Source: a virus
Direction: 5' to 3' (one strand)
Length of the DNA: 64,000 nt
IMG/VR virus record: IMGVR_UViG_3300044613_001789
Location: 1-64,000 of that record
The notes under the pieces are model-generated. The model was not told the DNA's origin. It saw nothing but the letters and a program-made list of their open reading frames with translations, and ran no database searches. Below, in pieces: positions 53,244 to 61,595 of the stretch. The position numbers and the translations under genes are program-made. The stretch's first letter is position 1. Each line of letters begins with the position of its first letter.

Positions 53244-54278
53244 CTATGACTGGATTACCTCCGCACTTACGCAATAGCAGCAACCGTCACTCTTTACCCG
53301 AATCATGGTTTCGCATACCTCTATCGGAGCTGCGTACCGCAGCACGTTAGGCAGGACTTCCGGGTTGGTTTTCACCAACAACGTAGGGCCGGTATAGTCT
53401 AAATCCCTATCCTCTTCGAACCAACCGCTACCACTGTCGGCCCGAACTAACAGGTTTCCGTTCGATAGGGTGAATTCAATCTGCTTTCCTTCTGCCTTCT
53501 CTGCGACGAACGGCATCGCCCTGGCGATGATATCAGCAACGGATACCGGCAGCAATACAGACTGCTTGGCAGTCTCCGTGAAAATGGCGCCGATGTTCGG
53601 GTACGCTTCGGCTATTAGCCGAACTGATACTATGACGCCTGCATAAGTTCTGAAGTGAACCCAGTTATCGCCATAGGCGATAGCCGCTAGCCCCAAGCCA
53701 TCTAAGCCTTTCAGGCTTTCGGCTCTCACTAGCACGGCTCCCTCTTTGCGACCTGTCGCAACTAGAAACCGGATTGCCTGACGGCAATCGGTAGCCTGGA
53801 TGCCCTTGGGGCCAAATGCTACACAAGTCAAAGCGAATGTAGCCGAATCCTTTGCCGCACATGGTGCGACCCTGGCTATGGCTTCCCCGAAGATAGGCGG
53901 AAGATCGACGTATTCGGTAGCCTGCTCGACTTCTTCGAGCGGTAGGACGATATCGTCCATCTTCGGGATCTGTTGTTTGCGGCGGTCGGAGCCGCCTTTT
54001 AGCTTAATTTTGTCAGCTTCGCAGGTAATCTCTATTTCGTCATCTGGAGATTTGCGTAAGGTTTGTAGTAGGGTTTTCGAAGGAACGGCACCGTAGCAGT
54101 CGAAAGGAACGCCCTCGGCGTTCGCTAGGGGACTGGAGCAGCATATCTCGCCGTTGTAGGTATGGACAATTCCGTTCCGGAATACGAAGCAGGAACTTTG
54201 CTCCATGTTGTCCTTGCTACTTAGCCCCAGCGAACACGCTTCCAGCGTGCGTAGCAAATCGGCTCTAACGAACTTCAT
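53244..54278 (-). CDS. Sliding clamp (DnaN/PCNA-like)
   Basis: The start at 54278 (MKFVRADLLRTLEACSLG) is preferred over the upstream ATG at 54320 because it begins at the first conserved strand. 344 residues with three repeated beta-alpha-beta units, for example DEIEITCEADKIKLKGG and KQIEFTLSNGNLLVRAD, and a C-terminal strand ETMIRVKSDG. As a ring it would tether the polymerase; the clamp loader is at 59847-60788. Confidence 0.75.
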   Translation of the reverse strand: MKFVRADLLRTLEACSLGLSSKDNMEQSSCFVFRNGIVHTYNGEICCSSPLANAEGVPFDCYGAVPSKTLLQTLRKSPDDEIEITCEADKIKLKGGSDRRKQQIPKMDDIVLPLEEVEQATEYVDLPPIFGEAIARVAPCAAKDSATFALTCVAFGPKGIQATDCRQAIRFLVATGRKEGAVLVRAESLKGLDGLGLAAIAYGDNWVHFRTYAGVIVSVRLIAEAYPNIGAIFTETAKQSVLLPVSVADIIARAMPFVAEKAEGKQIEFTLSNGNLLVRADSGSGWFEEDRDLDYTGPTLLVKTNPEVLPNVLRYAAPIEVCETMIRVKSDGCCYCVSAEVIQS

Positions 54279-54774
54279 CGGGAGGGCTCCAGCGGAAAGT
54301 AATGGCGTTGCCATTCTCAAGTTCGGGATACTTGTTCGTTTTTATAGGAAGCTCGGCCATAAAGCCGAGCGACCGGAAAAACAACTGCATCTCGGTGTAG
54401 TCTTCTGGAACATCGGCTTCGTATTCCTGGATGCCGTGTAAGTTGCCGGTTGCGTAGAGCGGCAATAGGATTCGGGTGCCGATACGGTTACGACGTACTT
54501 CTGGGTGAATAAGGATTCGGGCTATCCGAATCACGGGGCGGTTAAGCACCGCCGCGACCACTACACCGACGATGTTGTTGGTAGCGCCGTGTACGGCGAC
54601 TACAACTATGTACCGGTTGCGTTCATCCTCAACATCTAGCTTCGATGCCCACCATCTACGGGTTTTCGGGGCTTCGGAGAACAAATGGTCGAACTCCTCG
54701 ATACCGGGGAGATCGACCATTTGGGCCTCGCGATAGTGCGCATAGCATGCTAACGAAGGTTTGTCATCTTGCAT
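54265..54774 (-). CDS. GNAT acetyltransferase
   Basis: 169 residues. The acetyl-CoA motif is ARILIHPEVRRNRIGTRILL (the R/Q-x-x-G-x-G/A type, here R-R-N-R-I-G), followed by QLFFRSLGFMAELP, which is motif B. It might modify a host or phage protein; target unknown. Overlaps the clamp start by 14 bp. Confidence 0.7.
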   Translation of the reverse strand: MQDDKPSLACYAHYREAQMVDLPGIEEFDHLFSEAPKTRRWWASKLDVEDERNRYIVVVAVHGATNNIVGVVVAAVLNRPVIRIARILIHPEVRRNRIGTRILLPLYATGNLHGIQEYEADVPEDYTEMQLFFRSLGFMAELPIKTNKYPELENGNAITFRWSPPDEVR

Positions 54775-54783
54775 CGTTGTTAC

Positions 54784-55467
54784 CTATTTTTTCCTGAACG
54801 CTGTGTTCGCTGGTGTATTCAAAGCTCTTTCCACCGACCATCCTCTTCGTAGTCTTTCCTCTAAGGTTCCTTTATTGATGCCTTTTTCCGCAGCCCAGTC
54901 CGCTTTGCATTGCGTCCTGCCGTCAATTGTCCAATTGCGGTTACGTCTTGTGTTGCGGCTTTGCTCCCAGTCAGTAGCCCACCTACAGTTACCCGGCTCA
55001 TAGTTGCCATTCACGTCTATTCTATCTATCGAATGCTTATCGGTAGGTCTTAATCCAATGTCCTCTAGGAAATTCAGGAAACCTTTTTCCTGGTCTAGCC
55101 ATCGGTCACAGACGCGGATTCCGCGTCCTCCGTAGTCTGCATATCCGTTTCTGTTCGGGTTCGTGCATCTTTGTAGCATATTTTGCCATATAGAATATTC
55201 TGGTAGATGCCTTTTTCTGTGTTTGGTCGTCCTTGCTATTGTTACATCCCTTTTGAGGCAGCCGCAGCTTTTAGTGTTCCGCGAGACAAGCGAACTAGTC
55301 TCCACTACTAGGATGTTCCCGCATTCGCATTGGCATACTTGGAAAGATCTGTCTTGTCCACGTCTGGGTAAAATGAATTTAGGACCGATAGTTGTCAAAC
55401 GGTGTGTAGTCGCAGGAACAAATTCCGTTGCAACGCGAACGGAATGGATTACAATGTATGTAGCCAT
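54784..55467 (-). CDS. HNH homing-type endonuclease 3
   Basis: 227 residues, paralogue of the genes at 8616 and 10081: MATYIVIHSVRVATEFVPAT, a Cys-rich finger (VCQCECGN ... SCGCLKRD), DYGGRGIRVCDRW, an intact catalytic core SIDRIDVNGNYEPGNCRWAT and the C-terminal helix-turn-helix-like part. It lies alone between the GNAT and resolvase-like genes of the replication block, in the same direction, with its own promoter and hairpin leader. Confidence 0.85.
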   Translation of the reverse strand: MATYIVIHSVRVATEFVPATTHRLTTIGPKFILPRRGQDRSFQVCQCECGNILVVETSSLVSRNTKSCGCLKRDVTIARTTKHRKRHLPEYSIWQNMLQRCTNPNRNGYADYGGRGIRVCDRWLDQEKGFLNFLEDIGLRPTDKHSIDRIDVNGNYEPGNCRWATDWEQSRNTRRNRNWTIDGRTQCKADWAAEKGINKGTLEERLRRGWSVERALNTPANTAFRKK

Positions 55468-55539
55468 CTGAAATACTACCTTATTTTATGTGGTTAGAAT
55501 ACCCAAGCGGTTGACTCCCGCTTGGGTATTCGCATTATA
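55468..55539 (-). promoter_or_regulatory. Promoter and hairpin leader of HNH gene 3
   Basis: Read leftward: TATAAT (55539-55534), GC, then a 14-bp stem (55531-55518 with 55510-55497, loop 7 nt), then a 29-nt spacer TAACCACATAAAATAAGGTA... to the ATG at 55467. Geometry equals that of the other two leaders. No good -35 at 17 bp. Confidence 0.7.
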
Positions 55540-55551
55540 ACACAAAAAGGC

Positions 55552-56088
55552 TTATCGTCTTCCATTTTCAATCGCAGATTTGAGTAGTGTTTTGAGCGAG
55601 GGGTCCGTTAGGAACAGGTGGTAATTATGCGCTATCAGGGCGTCTTCCGGCGATTCTTCGCCGAAGTCGCTGACTAATCCCAGGGCTGCCGCCGGCATCA
55701 CGATTACGGCGTCCCGGCGATCCCGTTTGTGGATGACGGCCCAATATGGAGTACCAGCGAGGGATGCCGATTTCTTGGCCTGATCGATAAAGTCCCAGAA
55801 GCCTCCAGAAGTCTTTTCATAGAGATCCGCTACGCTAACTCTGGGGTAGCCTCGCTTCAGTTCCCAAGTCGTGTAATCCAGCAGCACTTGAGCCTCGCCG
55901 CACTGGGCGGCAATATCACCTGCTGCATTGATTGTGGTCTGCCCGTTCTTAGCCCGTTGGGTAGCCCTACCGCCCGACTGACTGGATCTCCAGAACCAAT
56001 CATCATTAGTTCCGTCGCTCCACCACAGCGAGATTTCGCGGCACACGTCTCTTTCAAACTGGCCACCCTTGCCATGCCCTTTAGCCAT
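55552..56088 (-). CDS. PD-(D/E)XK nuclease, Holliday-junction-resolvase-like
   Basis: 178 residues. N-terminal GKGGQFERDVCREISLWW contains the conserved Glu; SSQSGGRATQRAKNG, then NAAGDIAAQCGEAQ (catalytic Asp) and TTWELKRGYPR (E-x-K) complete the restriction-endonuclease-like core. Phage nucleases of this type process branched or recombinant DNA. The specific activity is inferred. Confidence 0.6.
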   Translation of the reverse strand: MAKGHGKGGQFERDVCREISLWWSDGTNDDWFWRSSQSGGRATQRAKNGQTTINAAGDIAAQCGEAQVLLDYTTWELKRGYPRVSVADLYEKTSGGFWDFIDQAKKSASLAGTPYWAVIHKRDRRDAVIVMPAAALGLVSDFGEESPEDALIAHNYHLFLTDPSLKTLLKSAIENGRR

Positions 56089-56383
56089 TGTTAATGGACT
56101 CCCACTTCGCCTTAACCAGAGGTCGCTCCTCGACCATTTGCTCGATCATCTCCCGCCGGTACATGGCAGCATAACGAGCGTGGTTACGCTCACTCAGCGT
56201 ACCGCAAAGGAACTGAAGCAAGTGCCGGTCCTTGATACGCATTACGTGCGTAATCATCTGTGGCCGAGGCTGTTGTTTTTTCTCCAGCTTATTCCAAATG
56301 CGTAGGTTCCGGCGAACCTGTGCCTTCAGTTTAATTTCATCCTGCTTTCGGATGATTTCCTTCAGCCGTTTCTTCTCATTCAT
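56081..56383 (-). CDS. Hypothetical basic protein (100 aa)
   Basis: Strongly charged, helical product (MNEKKRLKEIIRKQDEIKLK, then RRNLRIWNKLEKKQQPR) with an 8-bp overlap to both neighbours, coupled to the flap nuclease and resolvase-like genes. DNA- or protein-binding is plausible, no family recognised. Confidence 0.55.
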   Translation of the reverse strand: MNEKKRLKEIIRKQDEIKLKAQVRRNLRIWNKLEKKQQPRPQMITHVMRIKDRHLLQFLCGTLSERNHARYAAMYRREMIEQMVEERPLVKAKWESINNG

Positions 56384-57218
56384 AGCTAGGCATTCCTAAT
56401 TCGTAATAAGCGCCGATGTTATCGGCTAGTCGCAACCATTGAATCCTACTGGTCTGCTCGACCAAAGGTTTGATCTCCGCACCCTTGAGCGGCAAGTATA
56501 CCAGCGGCATGTTCTTACTATAGACCGATAAGTTGTCTACAAAGGTCTTGTATTTGGAATTTTCTTCCTTTATTTGACCCCGTAGCCATTTGCAGGCGGT
56601 CTTCTCCGCAACGCCCGGCAAGCCGGGCACATTGTCACTGTCGCATCCTGCCCATGCCTTAGCACTTGCCCACTGTACCGGCGGAATGTCCCATTCCGTA
56701 ATGAAATCGACTTCGGTGTAGAGATTACCCTTAACCGGATTATAGAGCCGAACATTCGGCTTTAGGCATTGATACAAGTCTTTATCGGACGATACCATTA
56801 CAAATTCTAATTCCGGATGCTTTTGGATGGCTGCCGCCATCATGTCGTCGGCTTCGTAGCCTCTCTGCATCAGAAGGTTCTTAGCACCCATCATGTGCAA
56901 TAGGCCAGGAAGCTGATCGATTTGCTGATACATCCCCTGACGCTTCTCAGCGTCACTAGGACTCTCTTGGGCTCGCTTGGCTTCCCGGTTGCCTTTGTAT
57001 TCCGGGTACAATTCCTTCCGTTTGCTGTGTTTAGAATCGAAGCAGAATGCGAGATTCCAAGTATCGAACCGCCGTTCTAGCTGTTCGCAGGTCTTCCATA
57101 TCTGGAAGAGAGCACCCGTGAAACGGGTAGGGTCATCAGGGTGCGTCAAATCGCCGACAGTAAACAAGGCTCTGTGTGCCAGATTGTTCACGTCGATAAG
57201 GATAAAAGGTTTATTCAT
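56376..57218 (-). CDS. 5'-3' exonuclease/flap endonuclease
   Basis: 280 residues, FEN-type: N-terminal ILIDVNNLAHRALF, CFDSKHSKRKELYPEYKGNR, the metal ligands in RGYEADDMMAA and VSSDKDLYQ, and the H3TH region GCDSDNVPGLPGVAEKTA. It removes RNA primers and flaps at the replication fork, substituting for the 5'-nuclease domain absent from the phage polymerase. Confidence 0.9.
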   Translation of the reverse strand: MNKPFILIDVNNLAHRALFTVGDLTHPDDPTRFTGALFQIWKTCEQLERRFDTWNLAFCFDSKHSKRKELYPEYKGNREAKRAQESPSDAEKRQGMYQQIDQLPGLLHMMGAKNLLMQRGYEADDMMAAAIQKHPELEFVMVSSDKDLYQCLKPNVRLYNPVKGNLYTEVDFITEWDIPPVQWASAKAWAGCDSDNVPGLPGVAEKTACKWLRGQIKEENSKYKTFVDNLSVYSKNMPLVYLPLKGAEIKPLVEQTSRIQWLRLADNIGAYYELGMPSYE

Positions 57219-58275
57219 AGCGGTTTTTCCGAATTACTTGCATTTGGCTCATGTAGTCCGTGAAGCTGGCTGTCAGGAGATCCTGAAGCTGTGCTTCCTT
57301 ATCTTCAGATTCGATGCGAGAGATCAACTCTTCTCGGTAGTAGGTCTTCTCTCCAAACAGCTCCGGTATCTTGTACCGTCCGCCGGTAATGTACTTATTA
57401 TCGACCAGCCACTTAAGAGAGCTGCCGATATTGTCGATCCCGTGAGTCGGGTAGAACTCCTCGTCGAATATTAGCTTCATCCCATTCACCCGGTTCTTAT
57501 GTACCTTGACAGATACGTCGTCCCCAATTTGGACTTTCTTTCCGTTGATTTCCCTCTCGATCTTAGTCTTTAACTTGGTTTCGAGTTCTACGTGAGCCCA
57601 GAACTTGATAGCCCGTCCGCCCGGTACAACGTCTTTCGGTGAGTAGGGGTTGGCTTTCTGTACGTTATCTCGGTGTTGACTAATTCCTATCAAGATAGAA
57701 TTAGTCTTAACTAGCTTCGGCACTAGTAACCGCAAGCGGTTAGAGTGGATTTTACCGTGCTCCATTGCGTAGGAGCCGTCTGGATCTTTATCCTCTGCCC
57801 GTTTCTTGCTGTCCTCTCCGATCTTTTTGATCGCCGACGCCGGTAGCCATGCTTCGAAGGAATCGACCACGATTACAGAAGGAGTCTTGATGATCTCGTC
57901 TAACGCATCGTAGAGGTGATCTAAGCTCTTTGCTTCCATCGCCTCTAGCTTCGCAGCTAGCTTCGATCCGAAAAACTTCTCGCAGTTGAAGTTCGACCCG
58001 TTCTCCCCGTCGAATATGACGCAGCGATGATCGGCGTAGAGCGGCGAGTTCGCCGCCTCCGCCATTAGCATCTTGGCGTGAAAGGATTTCCCGCTGCCGG
58101 AATCCCCGTGCAACCAGACAAACATGCCCGGCGATACGGATTTACCGATCTGGCCGGAGACGTGGAGATCCATCACGTCGCATCCGAGGCTCAGGTCTGG
58201 GGATGATAGTGCCGTCGTGGACGGCATCGCGGCGACGGCGTCTTCTAGTTGTTCGATATTTGATTTCTTAGCCAT
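57211..58275 (-). CDS. RecA/UvsX-like recombinase
   Basis: 354 residues. Walker A FVWLHGDSGSGKSFHAKM, Walker B-type strand SVIVVDSFEAW, and LIGISQHRDNV with the L1/L2-like region VVPGGRAIKFWAH. It is the strand-exchange protein acting with the SSB and Rad50-type genes. It overlaps the nuclease gene by 8 bp. Confidence 0.8.
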   Translation of the reverse strand: MAKKSNIEQLEDAVAAMPSTTALSSPDLSLGCDVMDLHVSGQIGKSVSPGMFVWLHGDSGSGKSFHAKMLMAEAANSPLYADHRCVIFDGENGSNFNCEKFFGSKLAAKLEAMEAKSLDHLYDALDEIIKTPSVIVVDSFEAWLPASAIKKIGEDSKKRAEDKDPDGSYAMEHGKIHSNRLRLLVPKLVKTNSILIGISQHRDNVQKANPYSPKDVVPGGRAIKFWAHVELETKLKTKIEREINGKKVQIGDDVSVKVHKNRVNGMKLIFDEEFYPTHGIDNIGSSLKWLVDNKYITGGRYKIPELFGEKTYYREELISRIESEDKEAQLQDLLTASFTDYMSQMQVIRKNRYE

Positions 58276-58474
58276 TGTTTTCCTCTACCAGTCTGATTAA
58301 GCCTTGTTCCAAGGCAGTTGGGATATGGACGTGTTTATTAAAGCTGTCTTCCGGATCGTCGTAGAGTGCTTTGTCGTCCACTAGCCCAGGAAACCACTTA
58401 CCCTTCCAATAGAACATATCAGGGCGTTTCTCTAGCCGAGCACCTGTAGCCACCACAACGTATTTCTTTTCCAT
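58268..58474 (-). CDS. Hypothetical protein (68 aa)
   Basis: ATG at 58474 after GAGGAAATT; the open frame further upstream would run through the terminator and is discarded. Product MEKKYVVVATGARLEKRPDM... with KGKWFPGLVDDKALYDDPED. It lies between SSB and recombinase genes, overlapping the latter by 8 bp. Unknown function. Confidence 0.6.
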   Translation of the reverse strand: MEKKYVVVATGARLEKRPDMFYWKGKWFPGLVDDKALYDDPEDSFNKHVHIPTALEQGLIRLVEENNG

Positions 58475-58486
58475 AATTTCCTCGAT

Positions 58487-58522
58487 AAAAAAAGCCGCCT
58501 GCCTATTCCTAAGCAGGCGGCT
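58487..58522 (-). terminator. Intrinsic terminator after the SSB gene
   Basis: Leftward: AGCCGCCTGC/GCAGGCGGCT stem of 10 bp (58513-58522 with 58493-58502), loop 10 nt, followed by seven T (complement of 58487-58493). It lies between the SSB gene and the rest of the operon, so it would raise SSB expression relative to downstream genes by partial termination. Confidence 0.8.
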
Positions 58523-58554
58523 CAACCCACCAACACACAACTCACACAGTTGTA

Positions 58555-59388
58555 CTACTTATCCCAGTCCGCGTCAAACGGTGCCGAGTCGTCGGCTGTG
58601 GCGATAGCCGCCACAGCCTCTTCCTTAGCGGCCTGAACCGCTTTGCTCTGTCCTGCTGCTGCCATTGGCGAGCAGTCGATAAATCGACTCTTAGCCTCGT
58701 CATACGGTAGCTTCTTCAGGCAAGCATCGAGGTCAACGGCATCCTTGATAAGATCCGATACCTTCACCGTTTTACCGGTAGATAAGGTGATCGAGCCGCC
58801 GTGCTTGTCGAAATCAAACGACGTAGCCTTATAGAACGTCTTACCCTCGAAGCTGGCAGCTTCCCAGTTGAAGGTAATGATGCTACCTTCAGTCGGATGC
58901 ATGAAAGCCTTAGCATGCTGTTGATTCGGGCGCTTCGCCTTGTTGACGGCGGCCTTCATCAGTTCTTCGGTGAAGTTGCGGTACGAGTGATCGAGTACCA
59001 GCAACTTCTCTACGGGCGTGTCGTCGTAAGTGATAACAAAGACGTTGAACATCCCCAAACGCTGTGCGCGTTTCTTGATGTTGTGCGACCGAAGATAGTC
59101 TTCGATAGGACATTTCTCGCCGAACGTCTGAACACAATCGAAGTAGCGGTTCTTGCGATCTGGTCCCAGATCCCGGTGCAGGTAGCAATCTCGTGTGTAG
59201 TACAACTTTCCCGGTTCCGTCCGTGGGGAGTTCGTCGTGACGTAAGGCACGACCACCAACTGAACCAAACCCGCCTTGTCTACCTTCCATCGGCGATCCT
59301 TGGGAATATCGACAGGGTAATAGCTCTGTCCTCCTCCCATACGAGGAAGTTCGCCTTCCAAATTCAAATCATCAAATTCGTTACTCAT
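58555..59388 (-). CDS. Single-stranded DNA-binding protein (gp32-like)
   Basis: The start at 59388 (MSNEFDDLNLEGELP) is chosen; the frame is open further. 277 residues. A Cys/His cluster (YTRDCYLHRDLG ... FDCVQTFGEKCPIEDYL) recalls the zinc site of T4 gp32-type proteins; the C-terminus is acidic and aromatic (DDSAPFDADWDK), the usual partner-binding tip of SSBs. A terminator follows the gene. Assignment by pattern and place. Confidence 0.7.
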   Translation of the reverse strand: MSNEFDDLNLEGELPRMGGGQSYYPVDIPKDRRWKVDKAGLVQLVVVPYVTTNSPRTEPGKLYYTRDCYLHRDLGPDRKNRYFDCVQTFGEKCPIEDYLRSHNIKKRAQRLGMFNVFVITYDDTPVEKLLVLDHSYRNFTEELMKAAVNKAKRPNQQHAKAFMHPTEGSIITFNWEAASFEGKTFYKATSFDFDKHGGSITLSTGKTVKVSDLIKDAVDLDACLKKLPYDEAKSRFIDCSPMAAAGQSKAVQAAKEEAVAAIATADDSAPFDADWDK

Positions 59389-59794
59389 CCGAGTCAACTC
59401 CGTATTGGCCGGTTGTAAATCCACGAATCACCAGTTCGGCCAAATACTTACTGGCGCTTCGTTTAACGTCGAGTGCGTTAACAATAGCTTTTGTGCCGTT
59501 CACGGCAAGTTTAGCCTCGATGACTGCATCTGTCAACGCAACCACCTGAGCATCACATTCAATTCGGGAGGCGATGCCTCCCTCTGTGACTTTCGCAATC
59601 CCGTATTCAATTGGTGCGGCACGCACCTTCATTTCCAACTGGGCCTTGAACAAGCCCAAGGCTTGTTCGGCCTTGTGTAACTTGTACAGGTCATCTGCAA
59701 GAGACGATTCCCATGCTCCTGTGTCGCTAGCTAGCGACGAGAGAGCTTCAGGTAACTTGTCTACGGTAAGATCTAAATCTACTGTTTTCGTCAT
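59381..59794 (-). CDS. Conserved phage protein of the replication block
   Basis: 137 residues, helical, with RAAPIEYGIAKVTEGGIASR in the centre. The pattern R-x-x-P-x-x-Y-G-x-x-K-x-T-E-x-x-I recurs in many phages next to SSB or recombination genes; its exact role is unknown. It overlaps the SSB start by 8 bp and probably is the first gene of that transcription unit. Confidence 0.65.
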   Translation of the reverse strand: MTKTVDLDLTVDKLPEALSSLASDTGAWESSLADDLYKLHKAEQALGLFKAQLEMKVRAAPIEYGIAKVTEGGIASRIECDAQVVALTDAVIEAKLAVNGTKAIVNALDVKRSASKYLAELVIRGFTTGQYGVDSDE

Positions 59795-59839
59795 TGTATC
59801 AATCCTCTTGGACTAGGTTGGTCATGGGCTAACGGTAAT

Positions 59840-59866
59840 ACTATAGCTACCTACTTGCCCAAGCAA
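59840..59866 (-). promoter_or_regulatory. Possible leftward promoter for the SSB unit
   Basis: Minus strand TTGCTT (59866-59861), TATAGT (59845-59840), spacer 15 bp, shorter than optimal. GAGGA lies nine bases before the ATG at 59794. The -10 abuts the clamp-loader stop codon. Confidence 0.4.
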
Positions 59867-60788
59867 GGTAATAATTTGCTAAAAATCCCGGTTTTTTTGA
59901 ATCGAAGAACGGATTCTTCATTGCCGTGATGACTTTCGCCGCCCTGGCGGCGTTTTTGCCCTCTTTCATGCAAGTCGCTGCGTACCGCAGCAGCATCCAC
60001 CGGGCAGTCTCGACTTCGTCGTCCGTCATCTTGGATAGGTAGTCGGTGTAGAGGCTCTCCCAAGACTCCTTGCCCGGCCACATGATCGCCTTGCAAATGG
60101 GAAACAGGTCGTGAGATTCATCGCTGTCGATAGCACAGATCCGTTTCACGGATTCGGATTCGAAGCCGGCTGCGATGCATTGCTCCAGTAGCACTAATGC
60201 TCGGCGTGCCGAGCCTTGTGCGGAAGAGGCAATTACCTGTAGCGTCTCTCCAGAAAAGTCGTTAGCTCGGGCTTCCGTCTCTAGAACGCGTTGCATTAGA
60301 TTCACTAATTCGGCAGTAGTTAAATTAGCTAACGGCATGCCAGTGATCCGCGAGCGGATCGCCTTGTCGATTTTCTCCGGTTGCGAGGTGCAGACGAAGA
60401 AGTAGACGTAAGCCGGGGTGTCTTCAAACACCTTCAGAAGCCCCTGGAACGCTTGCTTAGAGCATGAGTGGAACTCATCGAGAATATACACCCAAGGACC
60501 GCCTCCGAGCGGCTTATAGGCCATGTTGTCCTGTATCGACCGGATATCATCGATACCGGTCTTCTGGCCCATGTTCATCTCGATTATGTTTCTAGGGTCG
60601 GTGCAACCGACCTCTGCTGCCATAATCCTGGCTAATGTTGTCTTGCCTACGCCAGGCTCCCCGTAGAAGCCGAGAACGTGAGGCACGTTCTTGTCCTTGA
60701 TGAACTGCTTCAACTGGCTAACGGCAACGGCTTGGCCGATGACGGCATCGAGGGACTTTGGCCGGTATTTTTTGTATAGTTCAAGCAT
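59847..60788 (-). CDS. Clamp loader AAA+ ATPase (DnaX/RFC small subunit-like)
   Basis: Start at 60788 (MLELYKKYRPKSLDAVIGQ). Walker A FYGEPGVGKTTLARIM, Walker B VYILDEFHSCS, sensor FFVCTSQPEKI and the SRC-like box SSAQGSARRALVLLEQ. 313 residues, close to RFC small subunits. Loads the clamp encoded at 53244-54278. Confidence 0.85.
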   Translation of the reverse strand: MLELYKKYRPKSLDAVIGQAVAVSQLKQFIKDKNVPHVLGFYGEPGVGKTTLARIMAAEVGCTDPRNIIEMNMGQKTGIDDIRSIQDNMAYKPLGGGPWVYILDEFHSCSKQAFQGLLKVFEDTPAYVYFFVCTSQPEKIDKAIRSRITGMPLANLTTAELVNLMQRVLETEARANDFSGETLQVIASSAQGSARRALVLLEQCIAAGFESESVKRICAIDSDESHDLFPICKAIMWPGKESWESLYTDYLSKMTDDEVETARWMLLRYAATCMKEGKNAARAAKVITAMKNPFFDSKKPGFLANYYLAWASR

Positions 60789-61377
60789 ACTCTCTCCAAA
60801 ACAAATAGGCATCAATTACTCGTTCTAGTTCCGCTTCTAAGTCTAGAAGCGTACCGTCATTCCGTATAATGTAGTCGGATTCCTTGACGGGGTCTATGGC
60901 TACCTCGGATTCGTGTGTCGGGTCAGCCGGCTGTTCTCGCGTGCTTTGCACGCATATCAGCAGGCTGTCGGGTTGTGCGCGGAGGAAGGATACTTCGTTT
61001 GGGAAACGGATGCCCTGGATCGCTGTCCGTTCGTCGAGTCGCATTCGGGTATCCATGATCTTCAACCAGCAGTCTTCGCCGTGGAAACGGCGACCGCATT
61101 CGGTGCCGAGGAGCCGTAGATAGCGTCGAACGTCATCTGAATGACGTTTGACGTAATCGACCCCGAACACTGTCACCGCTGTGTTAAATTCCTCTGATGT
61201 ATAAGTAACGTCGTGATCGTTCACTCGTATGACTGGATTTAGGATCGCTAGCTGTTCGTAAACCGGATCACTGAAGCCCCGAACGGTGAAGCCGTATTTC
61301 TTATGCAGGATCTTGCAGCACTCGTCTTTTCCTGCATTCCGGTTTCCGCAGAATCCGATTACTTTGGGTAGGTTCAT
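60781..61377 (-). CDS. Deoxynucleoside monophosphate kinase
   Basis: 198 residues. P-loop VIGFCGNRNAGKDECC, then a lid-type region and DYIIRNDGTLLDLEAELERV at the C-terminus, the order of phage dNMP kinases (T4 gene 1-like). It raises dNTP precursor supply. Overlaps the clamp loader by 8 bp. Confidence 0.75.
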   Translation of the reverse strand: MNLPKVIGFCGNRNAGKDECCKILHKKYGFTVRGFSDPVYEQLAILNPVIRVNDHDVTYTSEEFNTAVTVFGVDYVKRHSDDVRRYLRLLGTECGRRFHGEDCWLKIMDTRMRLDERTAIQGIRFPNEVSFLRAQPDSLLICVQSTREQPADPTHESEVAIDPVKESDYIIRNDGTLLDLEAELERVIDAYLFWREYA

Positions 61378-61595
61378 GGCAGCTCTCTATGCTTGCGTAG
61401 AAGTTTCACGGCATTGTATATGACTTTGAGATCCTCCCCTCGCATGGCCATTCCTGTGTTTACACAGGGCAGTTCCAGCATATCCTGTAAGGCATCCAAG
61501 AGACGCGGAGCGTCTTTTTTTAACTCCTCCGTGTTCGTTGGTCCGAAGCAGACGGTATACGGTTCTAGGTTACAGGTTATTTTTGTTGGCATCAC
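61374..61595 (-). CDS. Hypothetical protein (73 aa)
   Basis: MMPTKITCNLEPYTVCFG, then helical (LLDALQDMLELP ... NAVKLLRKHRELP). ATGA-type overlaps with the polymerase and the kinase. Unknown function. Confidence 0.55.
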   Translation of the reverse strand: MMPTKITCNLEPYTVCFGPTNTEELKKDAPRLLDALQDMLELPCVNTGMAMRGEDLKVIYNAVKLLRKHRELP